Source: Strigamia acuminata (taxonomy: Eukaryota > Arthropoda > Chilopoda > Geophilomorpha > Linotaeniidae). From it: a DNA stretch of 60,000 nucleotides. A program made the position numbers and the translations under genes. Shown here one piece after another: positions 43,701 through 55,483 of this stretch (the stretch's first letter is position 1; each line of letters begins with the position of its first letter). The notes under the pieces were generated by a model that saw nothing but the letters and a program-made list of their open reading frames with translations, had not been told where the DNA came from and did not search any database. The stretch lies in the NCBI GenBank assembly GCA_949358305.1, contig OX442314.1, positions 14,937,060-14,997,059 of the forward strand. Direction: 5' to 3'.

Positions 43701-46700
43701 TTTTTTGTTATTTCAGATCAAATTTTTAGCTGTAAAAATTCTGCGGAAATATTTCTGTGACGTGGACTTCTTAAAAACGGAAGAAAATGTGAAGAAACTG
43801 CTGAATCAAAGTTTCAAATGGCTGAATTCTCCCAAACCGCATGTTTGCGAAAGTGGATCTTTATTGATCAATTACATTTTAAAATGCAAATTGAAAGATG
43901 ACTTTGAAGCTTCCGCTCTTGAATATTTATCCGATTTGATTACGAGATTAAGTAATCAATTTACTGCTGCCAAAGCTAATGTGCTTTTAGCAGCTAAAAG
44001 CTCTCCGATTCACGGTAATTAGTGCAATTTTTATTTCTTGAAATTTAAACCAATATATGGTACATAATATGTTTATTAATTTTGAAGGTGTTATTTTGGC
44101 TTTGAGGTCATTCATCGACGAAAATGATTGGACGAATTCATCATTGAATTACGATAAATTTAGTAAACTAATATACGAGTTAATTGATCTAGTTGCCGAC
44201 ATCATGAAACACGTATTATCAATTCTCGCATCCAAATCAAATTCAAATTGTCAAGGTGATTATACAGCGTGAGGTGTGATGAGTTGCCATTAGTCTAATA
44301 CAAATTAATTTTAGCTCCATCCTTCGAAGATATGGGCTTAGCCATTGACAACATTTTAGATGCTGAAGGTATTGATATGGATGAAGACAATCCATCACTT
44401 TCAGTCGAACATCAACTTATTCTTTCGTGTTGCTGGCTTACTTTAAAAGTAATTTATTTAATTCGTATTTTTCGAGCAAAAATTTACAGTTTTTTTGTCT
44501 TTTATTTTATTTTTATTAGGAAAGCAGCTTTCTAATGAGTAAATTAGTCATTAAAATGCCTTTTACATATCCAGCGAAAAGTGGGATACTAAATCCAACA
44601 TTGGTGCGGCGCATGTCGGACCTCTTGGTTAATGTTTTATTTGGTTGCCGACATAGGGTAAGAATATTAAATTATTTGCCTTTAAAAGTTGTATATATTT
44701 TCTAATTTCTTTACTCTAGGGTGCCATTGAAGCGTGTAGCTTAGCAATGGGAGAATTATGTCGGTCGTTATCGTCTGAACAACTTCCAGAATATCGAGAT
44801 ATCCCGAAATGTATTTTGAATTCTGCATTGGAAGTTATTCGGACACCTAATCATAATTCATCAATAACGCGCCGGTCTGCCGGTCTTCCATTACTGTTCA
44901 TTGCGATCATATCGAACGAATCAATACCGAGAAAACGTTTCTTATTGCATGTGTGTATCGACGATCTCATCAAGATTGCATCGACTTCATTAACATTCGC
45001 CGAGCTGGATGTGACGGACTTACCTCAAACTCACGCTGTACACATCATCCGTGCGCTCGTTCACGACTCCAGTCTTTCTCAAGCAGTTTTACCACACATG
45101 ACAAATGTGATAAAGTTATGTATCGACAGCTTTGCTTCGTCTACGTGGGCACTTCGAAATGCTGCTTTACAGTTATTCGGTTCTCTCGTATCAAGATTAC
45201 TCGGTCAGAAGAAAGTGAGAGATGAATCCTCGCAACATAATAGCATTACTGCCGAGGTTCTCTTTCATCGTTATCCGGATATTAAGTTATATTTGATTAA
45301 GTATTTAGAAAGACTTAGGAGTCGTGCTAATCCAGCAGAACCAGGACTGGTGCCGATTCTGTCTTTGTTGAGCAAGTTGAGTACTAATTCGGATGGTGTT
45401 AATCTTGACGGGTATTTATTTATTTATTTAAATTTATTTTAAATAATGTTATGACTGATTTTAATTTTTTTTGAAGGGATTTTTCTGTTTTGTTGGATTC
45501 TTTCATCGGAAGTTCATTTTTTGTTATTAGACAACTTACAGCAAATGCATTTATTGCTACAAACAATAATTCGCATAAATGTATTTTGGACATGATGATT
45601 GAAAAATTTAATGATCCACTTTTCTATCGAACTGGTGTTAATTATATTCACGGAGTTGCTTTAATAATTTTGCAGTTATTAGAATGCAATGAGTTTGCAA
45701 GGTATTTTTTGTTTCGTTCAATTTTCATTTCAGTTTGATTTGTATTGAATTTTTTTTTTGGATTTTTCTAGTGATCAGTTAAGAAGATTGGAGTCTTGTT
45801 TGATAAATTGTTATTCAATTGTTATTACACGATTTGAATGTTATTTTATCCAAGCAATAATTTTAAAAATTTTAAACAAGACATCAAGTAAAACATTAAA
45901 TGCATTCAAATGCATTTTGCAATATGAAACGATTTCAAGACGAGTTGACGTTTGGAAGGTAAATTGTACAAATTTAAAGTAAAAATTAGTATTTTTTTAA
46001 ATTATATATTTTATTCCAGCCTGGGCATAGTGAATGGATTAAAGAAATCACACTTATAAAGCTGAAAACTGCTTCAAGACCGGATCTATTAGAACTCACA
46101 AAAACCATTTTCTGCCAAAAAAACCAAAATGAAATATTGTGCTGTCGTAACTACATACAGTCGGAAATGACGAATGATCTAACTCTCGAGATGAATTTAT
46201 TTTTTCAAGTAATTCTTAAAAGCTGCTAGCTGCAATAAGAGTTGTAATTGATTTCCAATATTTATTTTCTTCCTAGGAACAATTAATAAATCTTCTCTGC
46301 AATAATCCACACGCTTACCATGTAAACGACAGTTTAACTGCGCTGCAAAATTTAATTGGAAACAACCAATCTATGGTTTTGCATTCTCAAATAAACGACC
46401 AAAGGTTTATAGGGTTTTTGAAGTGTGCGATTAAAGGCACTTTTGGAACGTTGTCAGCTGCATGTACGACTGTATTTGTTGGTTATTACTTGAACAATAT
46501 CGTTCGGAACGAGGACTTTTTGTACGTATTTAAAAATCATTCATTATATCATTAATAATTTTATTGATTCATTTATTTTAGTTTAAATGCTGATTCTGTT
46601 GAATTGCTAAATGTTTGGTGTAACCAAATTTATAGCCACAGCGATCCGAGGAAAGCGGAGGACTTGAGAATAAAATCTGCTGAAGCGTTGAATCTTTTTG

Positions 46701-47701
46701 GCACATCGTTACTTGAGAGGTTAAACGATGAAAACCAAGTGGCAAATTGGCTTTTGAGGTTAAAAGGAAATGTACATAAATAATGATGGAAATGATAAAT
46801 ATTATTTTATTTTTACAGTTTATTCCATGCTGGTGTTGCATTATTAACTGACGAAAATTGGGAAATAAGACAGAAAGCATCGGAATTTGCAAGTTCGCTT
46901 CCAAGATCTGCTAATTTTTATAATGTAAGTTTCGATTGTGTCATCGTTATATTTTAATTTATACTTTTTTTTTAGTTTCCAAAGGTGCACCACAACTACG
47001 GATTGGAAATTTTTTGCAATTATTTTGCGTCGAAATTTGGAAAAAACATATTTGCTTTAGATGCTTTATGGGCAAAAATGTCAAACAATTCGTCAACACA
47101 AATATTGAAAGAATTTATAACAGAAGAGAGGTTTCAAAATTAAATTTTAGAATTTATTTTTAGTGATTACTGAAAAATAATTTTATTTTCAGGCAGTGCA
47201 TGTTATTTGAACAAGACGACATAAACATATATGCTGAACATTTCCAGTTAACAAAAATATATTCGTCCCTGCTTGTAGTAAGAAAAAAATCATAATTAGT
47301 GCCAAAAATTTAATTCTAACAATTTCTTTTGTACCGTAGTCACTATTGACAGATACAGAAAATTCCGCATCGGTTAATAATTGGGTTCAAGATAAGACGA
47401 GTACAGTCATTTCGGATGCAAGAAACACTACAATTTACTTAACAACCAATTTATCAGGTAAAATATTTGTTGACCACTGGCCAATTTGGATATTTAATTA
47501 TATATATACATATTTTCTTTTAAAGATTTGCCGTCTATTAATGCTCTTTGCTGTTACAAATCATTCGTATGTGTCCACCTGTTAATATCCCAAATTCGAG
47601 TTCTGTTAACTACTCCGTTAATCACCTCGGAGAACAGACTAGATCTCCAAAAACTTGAATTATCATTGAAAACATTTTGTATTGCATCATGGATTACATA
47701 G
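40771..47701 (+). CDS. THADA: THADA homologue (DUF2428 armadillo-like protein, Trm732 family)
   Basis: THADA is a very large HEAT/armadillo protein. The yeast relative Trm732 partners the tRNA 2'-O-methyltransferase Trm7, and fly THADA interacts with SERCA in energy balance. Twenty-seven exons join in phase, giving 1733 residues; major ones are 41642-42249, 42889-43180, 43717-44014, 44720-45411, 45477-45701, 46020-46208, 46277-46521 and the last, 47526-47701. The DUF2428 signature is clear: GARYQRRQTCLDLLS, LILSCCWLTLKES, TRRSAGLPLLF, THAVHIIRALVHD, WALRNAALQLFGSLVSRLLG and VLFHRYPDIKLYL. HEAT-like helices continue to the end (LTDENWEIRQKASEFAS). The start has a tandem ATGATG in a GTGA context; either may be used. 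Length is close to other THADA proteins. Confidence 0.95.
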
Positions 47702-48046
47702 TTTAATTCAGATTTATATTTTATATAAATTAAAGCATGTTTTTACTTTTAGAATTTGAGATTATTATTTTCAGTACAGGTACAGTTCACCATAAATCTC
47801 CATAATTACGTGATTAAAAAAATATCAACTTCTTTTAACCATATGTCACTTCATTTCGCCACATCTAGAAATTTTAAAGAATATATATTCTTATCTACAA
47901 TTTGATTAGTCACTGAAAAATAATATCCACATAATTGAAAATAATTTTTAAATTACACAATATATTAAAAATATATACGGTTGTAGATCATTATAATTTT
48001 AAAATTATTCTTCTTTTTTTTCCACCCGTTTCAATTGCATCGATTT
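47702..48046. other. Convergent 3' interval of THADA and BROX
   Basis: Only 345 bp lie between the two stop codons on opposite strands. AT-rich with ATTAAA-type hexamers; no consensus AATAAA is obvious for either gene. The 3' UTRs are therefore short or overlap. Confidence 0.45.
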
Positions 48047-50043
48047 TTAAGACAACACACAACCACTCGAATTCTTGGGCTCGTTTGTAGTTTGGTGAAT
48101 TTCAGCTTCTTTAACGGGCGGTAATTCACCTTCTGCTTTAAGCGCTGCTTTCTACATAAAATATTTAAACATGTTAAGGTCCGAGTTCTTTGATCTCATA
48201 ATAAATCCTATGTGAATACCGATTTTATGGTGGGGTCAGAAGGAAAACCTTTCGACAGATCAAAGGCGGCGTAACTGACAGGTGTCCAAAGAGGACTGAG
48301 AGATGGAAGTTGAAAATCTTCGGGTTTGACCAGCCCATACGTGGCCTTTAATTCCAATTGAGGAGGATCGGCAGGAATCTTTTGGTGGTAACTAATATTA
48401 GTAGTGAATACTTTAATTAAATGACTAATAAATGGGATTTAAAATTGTTCGTACATGAATCCGTTTTCACGTTCGCATTTCTCCAACGTTCGCTTCACCA
48501 GCGGGCGTAAATTTTGAAAGAAAAGATGCTGATCCAGTTTCGCAGTTGTGGTCGAAATTCCTTTCATGATTGCATATTCCTTGCACACTTTAACGGCATC
48601 CTGATAGCCTAGAAATCAAAATTAATCTTTTAAAAAATGTGTATAACGATTTTTAAAAAAATATTTTCTAAATTACAATTTTCACTTTCTTGTAACGCTC
48701 GAATTGCATCACCACATTTATCTTGTGACAGCAAATTTTCTCCGGAATAACAATGTGCCTTTAAGAACGAAAACCGTTGACATTTCATTCAATTGGAATC
48801 ATTTTCAAATGTAAATCCTTACGTAGGCCAAGTAAAAAACACATTTCAAATGTAAATATTTCCGCCATTTTCCAAACTTGGATTCCGAGTAGCCAGCTAA
48901 GTAATCGGCTATAAAAACAAATAACATTAACATAACAAAATTAAATAAATAAAATTAACCGATTTCTGAATTCACCAGCTGAAGTAAACATTTTTGCAGT
49001 TTCATTTGCTAAGGCAGATATCAATGACGGACTGTGTTTGAGTTCTATAGCTCTTGCGATTGTCACTATATCGATTTAAACAATATGTGTTACGACATAA
49101 AATATTATAGTTCAGCTAGTACCTTCTTGAGCTTCCGCCGTGAATTGATTCACATAAGCATTTAATACTTTCGGATCTAAATCCGATCCTTCCTTCGATC
49201 TTTCCAAAAGCTGGCCCGTATACCTTTCCTGCATATTAGACAAAATACCCGCTGCTTTTCTCAGACATTTATGAACTTCTTTCGCTTCATCCATGGAAAT
49301 ACTACAAAACAAAAATCAATTTTAAAATTTAAATAACTAATAAATACTAACAATTACTCACTCATCTTTGCCAGCAAGTTTTGCAGCATGTTTTGAGTAC
49401 CACAAAGCAATATTATAACTCATGCATATTAATTCAAACACTGCATCATGGTGAGACCTGCGCAACAAAAATATTAAATGAAAATCACGTATTTACTCGT
49501 ACAAATGTGATTTACTCCGGGGTATTGCCAAGAAGTGAATTTGTCCATCGAAAACGAACAGAATGCCTCAATTTACTCTCACCGCCTTGTTCTTCAATCG
49601 CTACGAGAAACCCCTGCAGAAACGAGAAGTAGCTGTTCGCGGCTCCCTCAATTACGTGAACTTCGTGATTGGCGTCGGCGATTAATGTCAGTAATCTCGA
49701 TCGGGTTTGTCTCAGCTCACTAAAATCATAAGTCAAACGTATAAATGATAATGAAAAACATATTTTATCTAATAATTAATCTAGGTCAAAAACACGAAAA
49801 TCATGACTCAGTCAATTAAAAATCTGTGAACATTTGCATGTTTGTTTGTCATCCGTTACTGCTTATGTTAAATCAATTGGCAGCAGTTGAATATTTCATA
49901 AACCAGTTGAATTTAAGCGAAAAATGTAGTCAAGTATCGAACCTGCATATCTGAAGAGCTTGTCCATCCATCGCAACCATTTTTAGGTCGAAATTCACTG
50001 GTGCTGTCGCTTTGAGAGCATTTCTATGAAACCAATGCGCCAT
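48047..50043 (-). CDS. BROX: BRO1 domain-containing protein BROX, prenylated
   Basis: BROX is a BRO1-domain protein that binds ESCRT-III CHMP4 and, through a C-terminal CaaX box, attaches to membranes, including the nuclear envelope. Ten exons (49943-50043, 49516-49719, 49362-49457, 49123-49301, 48975-49064, 48823-48908, 48677-48758, 48455-48608, 48220-48391, 48047-48151) encode 422 residues against 411 in human. Matching blocks are [74 protein letters not shown] and [19 protein letters not shown]. It ends in Cys-Val-Leu-Ser, a good farnesylation signal. All junction phases close without forcing. Confidence 0.96.
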
Positions 50044-53000
50044 GTTTATTATGTTGTGACGATTGCCACATCAGGGTGTCATTAATGACGTAATGTCTGA
50101 GGTCATTTTGCTCATCGTACGTTCAGTTTCACTTCCAGATGTTTTACTTCTACCACAGAGCGGAAACTTAAATGTACAGTGACCCCCATAAATTTGTGTG
50201 TTTTTAGACATTTAAAGCCCTCAAAGTCACACTTCGTCAGATTTATTCACAGTTAAAAGTGGGAAACCCTATAGCTGGTTGGCTGAACTGAAATTACTCA
50301 TGACACAAACTGATACGTGCTGCTACCTTTTGTTAATTTCCAAAACAACTGAAAATCGTCTTGATTTTATTGGCGTACCCGCTTAAAAGCCAAAATACTT
50401 GTGAAAACATCAAGATTCAAAAAATATTAAAAGTAATAAATTTTCTTATTAAATAAATTAATTCGATGTCTGTGACTGTTGAGATAAAAAAAAAATTTAT
50501 CACAGTCACTACAAATTAATTTTTAAAGCAAACACGAAACATCAATGCACAGAGATGTTTGGCATGATATTACAACTGTGTAAAATGGTCTAAAAACCTT
50601 TTATTCACAAAAATGGTACAATTATATAGTTGGCGATAGCGTAACGAATACGCTAAAAACGATTGTTTAGCGGCGCTGCAGCATACGAACAGTTATAATT
50701 TTTAATACACTTTATTAATACATCAAAATTAACGTTCTTTTCCAGCCAAAACTAGGATAAAAGCAGGATCAAACCAGGATAAAAAAATCAATAAAAACAC
50801 GTCTAATAAAAACAACACTTTGCACTTTTATTGCTTTCTTTTCTCCTTCACCAACATGCAATTAACAAACAAATTACAAGCCAAACGGACAGAGAGTTAC
50901 CAATTATCTGCTAATAGCGTTGTTTTTTTAAAATTTTTTTTTCTGCTTATCAAACCTTTTTTGTGCTTATTTTACAAATTTACTCGTACTGAGTAGATGC
51001 AATATTCTTGCTAAAAGAGTTTGGCGAAGCTTGATTTCCCAGAGGCTCACCAATTTTAGAGCAAGCCTCTCGCATTACTCCTCATTACGCGATGCAAATT
51101 TGTAGATTCTCTCTCACTCTCTTTCTCCAAGAATTTTCTCAGCCACAGATTTACGAACTGTCCGATGAAAAAAAAGAAAATCTAAATCACGCAACTACAA
51201 AGGATCTCTTTTCTTTTCTGTCAGAGATGATGATGAACAGCATCTCAGCTATTAAGATGTATAATCTAATTTTCAAAATTTCAGACTGATTCTTTTTTTT
51301 TTTCAAAGTAGAAATTCAAACGACATTGAATAGAAATGTCAAGTTTTATTACATCGACTATGTAACCTTTTTTTTCCCCAGTAAATGCAATTTTTCTTTT
51401 CAATCTTAATAAACGTTGCCATCAACTCGTCCAAAAGATAAAACTGTGTTCCACATCAATTGCCATTACTTTTCATTTCATTCGGCTTTTTTTTTTTTAT
51501 TCTTCCTTACTCATTCGTTTCCTCAGTTTCAGTTGTAATAGAGAGTAAAATCTAATTAAAAATAGTGGTTTTGTTTTAGTAATAAGTTTGCACAGTTGGA
51601 TTTACCCAGAAGCTGTAAGATGCAGTGAAACGAATGGGATTGATGAAATACGGTTTGTTTTACATTTTATTTCACTTCCTGCGCTGTTATTTTATTTTTT
51701 ATTTTTGGCTGTGTTCAAATTCATTAACAAACTGAACAGCGGCGTAAGATGAAACGTGGCAATTATAGAATTATTTCAAATCACGTACACGAAATTTTTT
51801 CCACCCTGTGTAAAAACAACTCGGAAGTTCGTTAGGAGTTTTCTTCGTTTCCATCCGGAGGGTGTTATATTAGATACAAAAAAAGTTGCAGTTGCAATGA
51901 AGCTGCGCCACTTGTCAAGGCGACTACGAATTTATTGTACTTTAATACAAGTCTCCACAGAACGCACTGAGCATGTACTAATATTGCTCAGTTCTATTAT
52001 TAAAATTCCTCTGTCTTCACGTAATGCAGATATAAAAAGAATAAAATGTTTGAAAAAAAAGTTATTTGTTCGTTCGTAATAAGAGGCAAGAGCACGAGAA
52101 GGACGTGCACATTAGAATGGGAAAAATTTATGTTTCATTAAGATACAAATGAGAAGTGCTTCTCAACAGCTATTTCTCCTGAAATTTGTTTAATGGCGTC
52201 TGTACAAAAAGGACAAAAACATTCTTTCCACCCACTCATAAAAAAGAGATGTATGTACAAAGTCTTACAGTTAAAAGAAAGGGCTGAAAAAAATTCGTTG
52301 ATTAAACTTTTAAAACCGTAGATCAATAAAATAAGCAGACAGACATGTAAATAGTTTTGCAGGGGAAAATTCTTCCCAAATTAAAACCAAATATTTTTAT
52401 TTGTAAATTGGTATGATTTAAAGTTTACGTTTGTTTGGTTATTATACCAATATGCTTCTCTCCTATTTTACCTCGTGCACTTATGCAGCATTGCTGTAAA
52501 GTAAATTGCTTTAAGTCAATTTTCATGCTCAAATTCATTTACCATGTAGGTTGTAGACACTACAAATTACATAGAAGCAGAAGTTGCAACACACCAGGGA
52601 TTTGAGTATCGTTCTAACTAATTAATTTTAATCATATTATTAAACCGTATCTGTGACATGTTTATGACGACAAGTTTCTTATTCCTACGGTAGGATCGAT
52701 CGACATACATTAATTGAGGTATCATCCTATTTGAAAATAATTTTAATCTGATTCTATATTCACAATGCATAAAATGTGTCAGCGACTAATGGGACTGGAG
52801 TACCGGTATTCAAAATGGTGGGTTTGAGGGCACTGCATAAAGAAAATACGGGGTATGTGTAGTCAGCTATTTAAATTTAGATGAATGTATTTATAAACAC
52901 GTCTGAAAGGTTATACCAAAACAAATTGCAGTCTCAGTAATAATTGAATAGCTTAACATCTCCAAAGTGTAAAGACTCACAAACACATTAGAACATTTTA

Positions 53001-54676
53001 AAGAATATGTTTTGATACATGCAAAATTAATAGTTTTATATCTAAAAAGTTTTCTTTTCACTTGGTAAATAAAAAAAACCTACCGCGTACAGTCTTTTTT
53101 TAAAAACAAAAGAAAAAAAAAAGATATTAAAATTTAATTTCATTAATACATTTATCGCAGCAGAAGTTCCATAACTAAAAAAATAAAATAAAACTAAATA
53201 AAACAAACCTTGATAATTTAGTATTTTATTATTAGATACTTTGTTTACCGAAAATGTATGTTTTAAAAATCCTTTCAATGGGTTAATGACATTCTTTTTT
53301 TTTTTACTTCTCGAATCGTTCTGACTATTTTTAAACCGGGTTGTTACGGGTCTTGTTTGAGTGTCTGCTGCAGAGAGAGATAATTATTTCTTCTTTTTTT
53401 TGCAAAGAAACTTTTTCAAGTTGTACAGAAGAAGGTAAAATTTGCAGCTAATATTACCTCTGACATAATCCAGAACGCATGTAACTTATTTCCAAGATGC
53501 AAATTTCCCCCGCTGCGCTTCACTCTCCATATGATGGCACTTTGTGACATGTCTTCTTTAATACAATGTCACTCTGTCACGTTTGAAGCTGAGTGATGGA
53601 AGTGGAAAAAAGGTTTGAATGCTTTTGTCACTCCGAAATGAGAGAATTATCCGATGACTGATGCAGCCAGTTTCTTAGCCTTTACTACACGCACATGGTG
53701 AACATTAGATTGGCTCATTCGTTTCCTCATAGCCCATGATATTGTCTGTGCAGCCGAGAATGCGGCAGATATTGTCCATCGAATAGGTGCACACTTGGGG
53801 CCCATACGATGCACTTTTATGTGGCTGCGTCTGCTTTTGGACGCTTCATATCGTTGTCGAGTGGTGCTCGTACTGAATCTGAGAATTTTTCTTATCTCGG
53901 CTAGTGACTAGATTTCGTGTGTTCAAAATCTCTCATTCAGGGATTAGGGAATTGCGAAAGTGCGTGTGTTACCATATGGTAGTTATAAACTGTCCCGAGA
54001 GAGGATTTTGGTTTAAAGGTCCCCCATCAGAGTCGTATTATGAAATTTCAAAGCTGAAAAGTTTGTGGTTTCCCCAGTTTAACGTCAAAATTGCTCTTAT
54101 CAAAAGTTTTGATGCCCATTTTGTGCCGTATTGTAAACAAACTCTATTGCCTAAACACGAATAAAGTTAAGAATTTAATCAAACAAATTGCATTACAAGT
54201 TTTAGTAGCTGCAACATCTTTTTTCTTCTTTCTTTTTGTCGCTTCTTTTTTGTTGTTGTTGCTACAAAGACTCCAGTTTAATTAAAAAATCGATTTTTCT
54301 GATTAAAAACATTGATCCGACTGTAAACTTTTCCCCCCCTTATAGTTTATTACACCAATAAAATCTAAACCCCGTCCGTTTTTTAGTACCGCAGTATAAA
54401 ATCTGCCCAATTTCACTTTCAAATTAGGCGCCAATTTCAATACACGACGGTAGATTGCGCGCGCATCTCTTCATTACATCACGAAATACTCTCGTGCCGA
54501 GAAGAATACCAGTGGGCTTTATAAGCAGAGTTTTGTGTGTGGCCGTAGCCATTCATTCCAACCAAGGAACACAAGCAGTATATTTATTTAAATATAAATT
54601 GATCCAACACTTCTACTTACATTTGCCGTCGGAATAATTGGTGTCCAGGCTAAGCATTCTGTTGTGAGTCAGCGTC
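50044..54676. other. Gene-poor interval between BROX and hnRNP L
   Basis: About 4.6 kb, AT-rich, with the BROX promoter at its left end and the hnRNP L promoter or 5' UTR at its right end. Sequence near 53.6-53.9 kb is less AT-rich and may be UTR or regulatory. Several short open frames (for example 51756-52079) lack splice signals and recognisable content. Confidence 0.4.
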
Positions 54677-55483
54677 ATGGCGAACTACGACGGTCATCCT
54701 GCTAAGAGACAAAGAACAGACGGCGATTCTTCGGGACAAAGGGTATGTGTTTGTATAAATCAATACTGATCTGTTAATTGATGTTGCGTATAGTCTAAAA
54801 CCGATGATTTCCGATTAATAGGGGATATAGTTTTTACATGATTGCGAAGCGGTGTGCTCCCCTTAAAAAGAGCGTGTTTTGGCATCCAGTCTGTTGGGGT
54901 TAAACAATTGATGTTAGCGGGTTACAGCGGATCTTGGCTTTACGTCTGCTCTAATCGTGCGGATTTGAAATTTGTACCTCGTGGACAGATGTATGTAAAT
55001 AATAAGGGAAACATTACATTACCGACTCGACGTAGCTGCGGGGATGGGTGTGCTTGCTGCTTGCACAAATTATGAATGGGGATGAAATGTTACTTGGCCA
55101 ATAACAAGTGATTGGTCTTCATTTGGTTTGAAATGACAAATTCCACGAAAAGGAATGTGAAATATTCGATGATTTAATCTGTTGCAATTTTTTTTTAAAA
55201 ATTTTATTTTATTATTATAAAAATAAAAATCTTTGGCAAATATTTGATTAGAAAATAGCGAAGTTTGAAGTAGTATAAATTGAAAAAGGACATTCGTATT
55301 TTAAATGTGTTCCAACAGTAAAGTGTAATCTAAATTTTAAAATGCAGAAAATTATTTTATCGTGTATATTTATTTTTTAAATTTTTTTTTAAAAATATGT
55401 ATCAATTTATATTTTATTTTATTTTAATAGACTGGCCAACCAACTTTCTACAATTATTCAACAAATCAACGGGCATCCAGAGG
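54677..55483 (+). CDS. HNRNPL: hnRNP L / smooth, first two exons; gene continues off the right edge
   Basis: hnRNP L proteins bind CA-rich RNA and control alternative splicing. Exon 1 (54677-54742) encodes 22 residues containing PAKRQRTDG, like the basic KRLKTD segment at the start of human hnRNP L. It joins in phase to exon 2 (55431-55483), encoding TGQPTFYNYSTNQRASR, which corresponds to the end of RRM1 in hnRNP L (AFVNYSTSQKISRPG). No exon for the rest of RRM1 is visible between them, so the isoform begun here would lack a complete RRM1. The donor after exon 2 is GTAAGA; RRM2-4 lie beyond position 60000. The match rests on a short stretch, so confidence is moderate. Confidence 0.68.

Noticed and set aside
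51756-52079. 107-codon plus-strand frame between BROX and hnRNP L
   Set aside because: No recognisable domain, no ATG context and no splice partners; its base composition matches the surrounding spacer.
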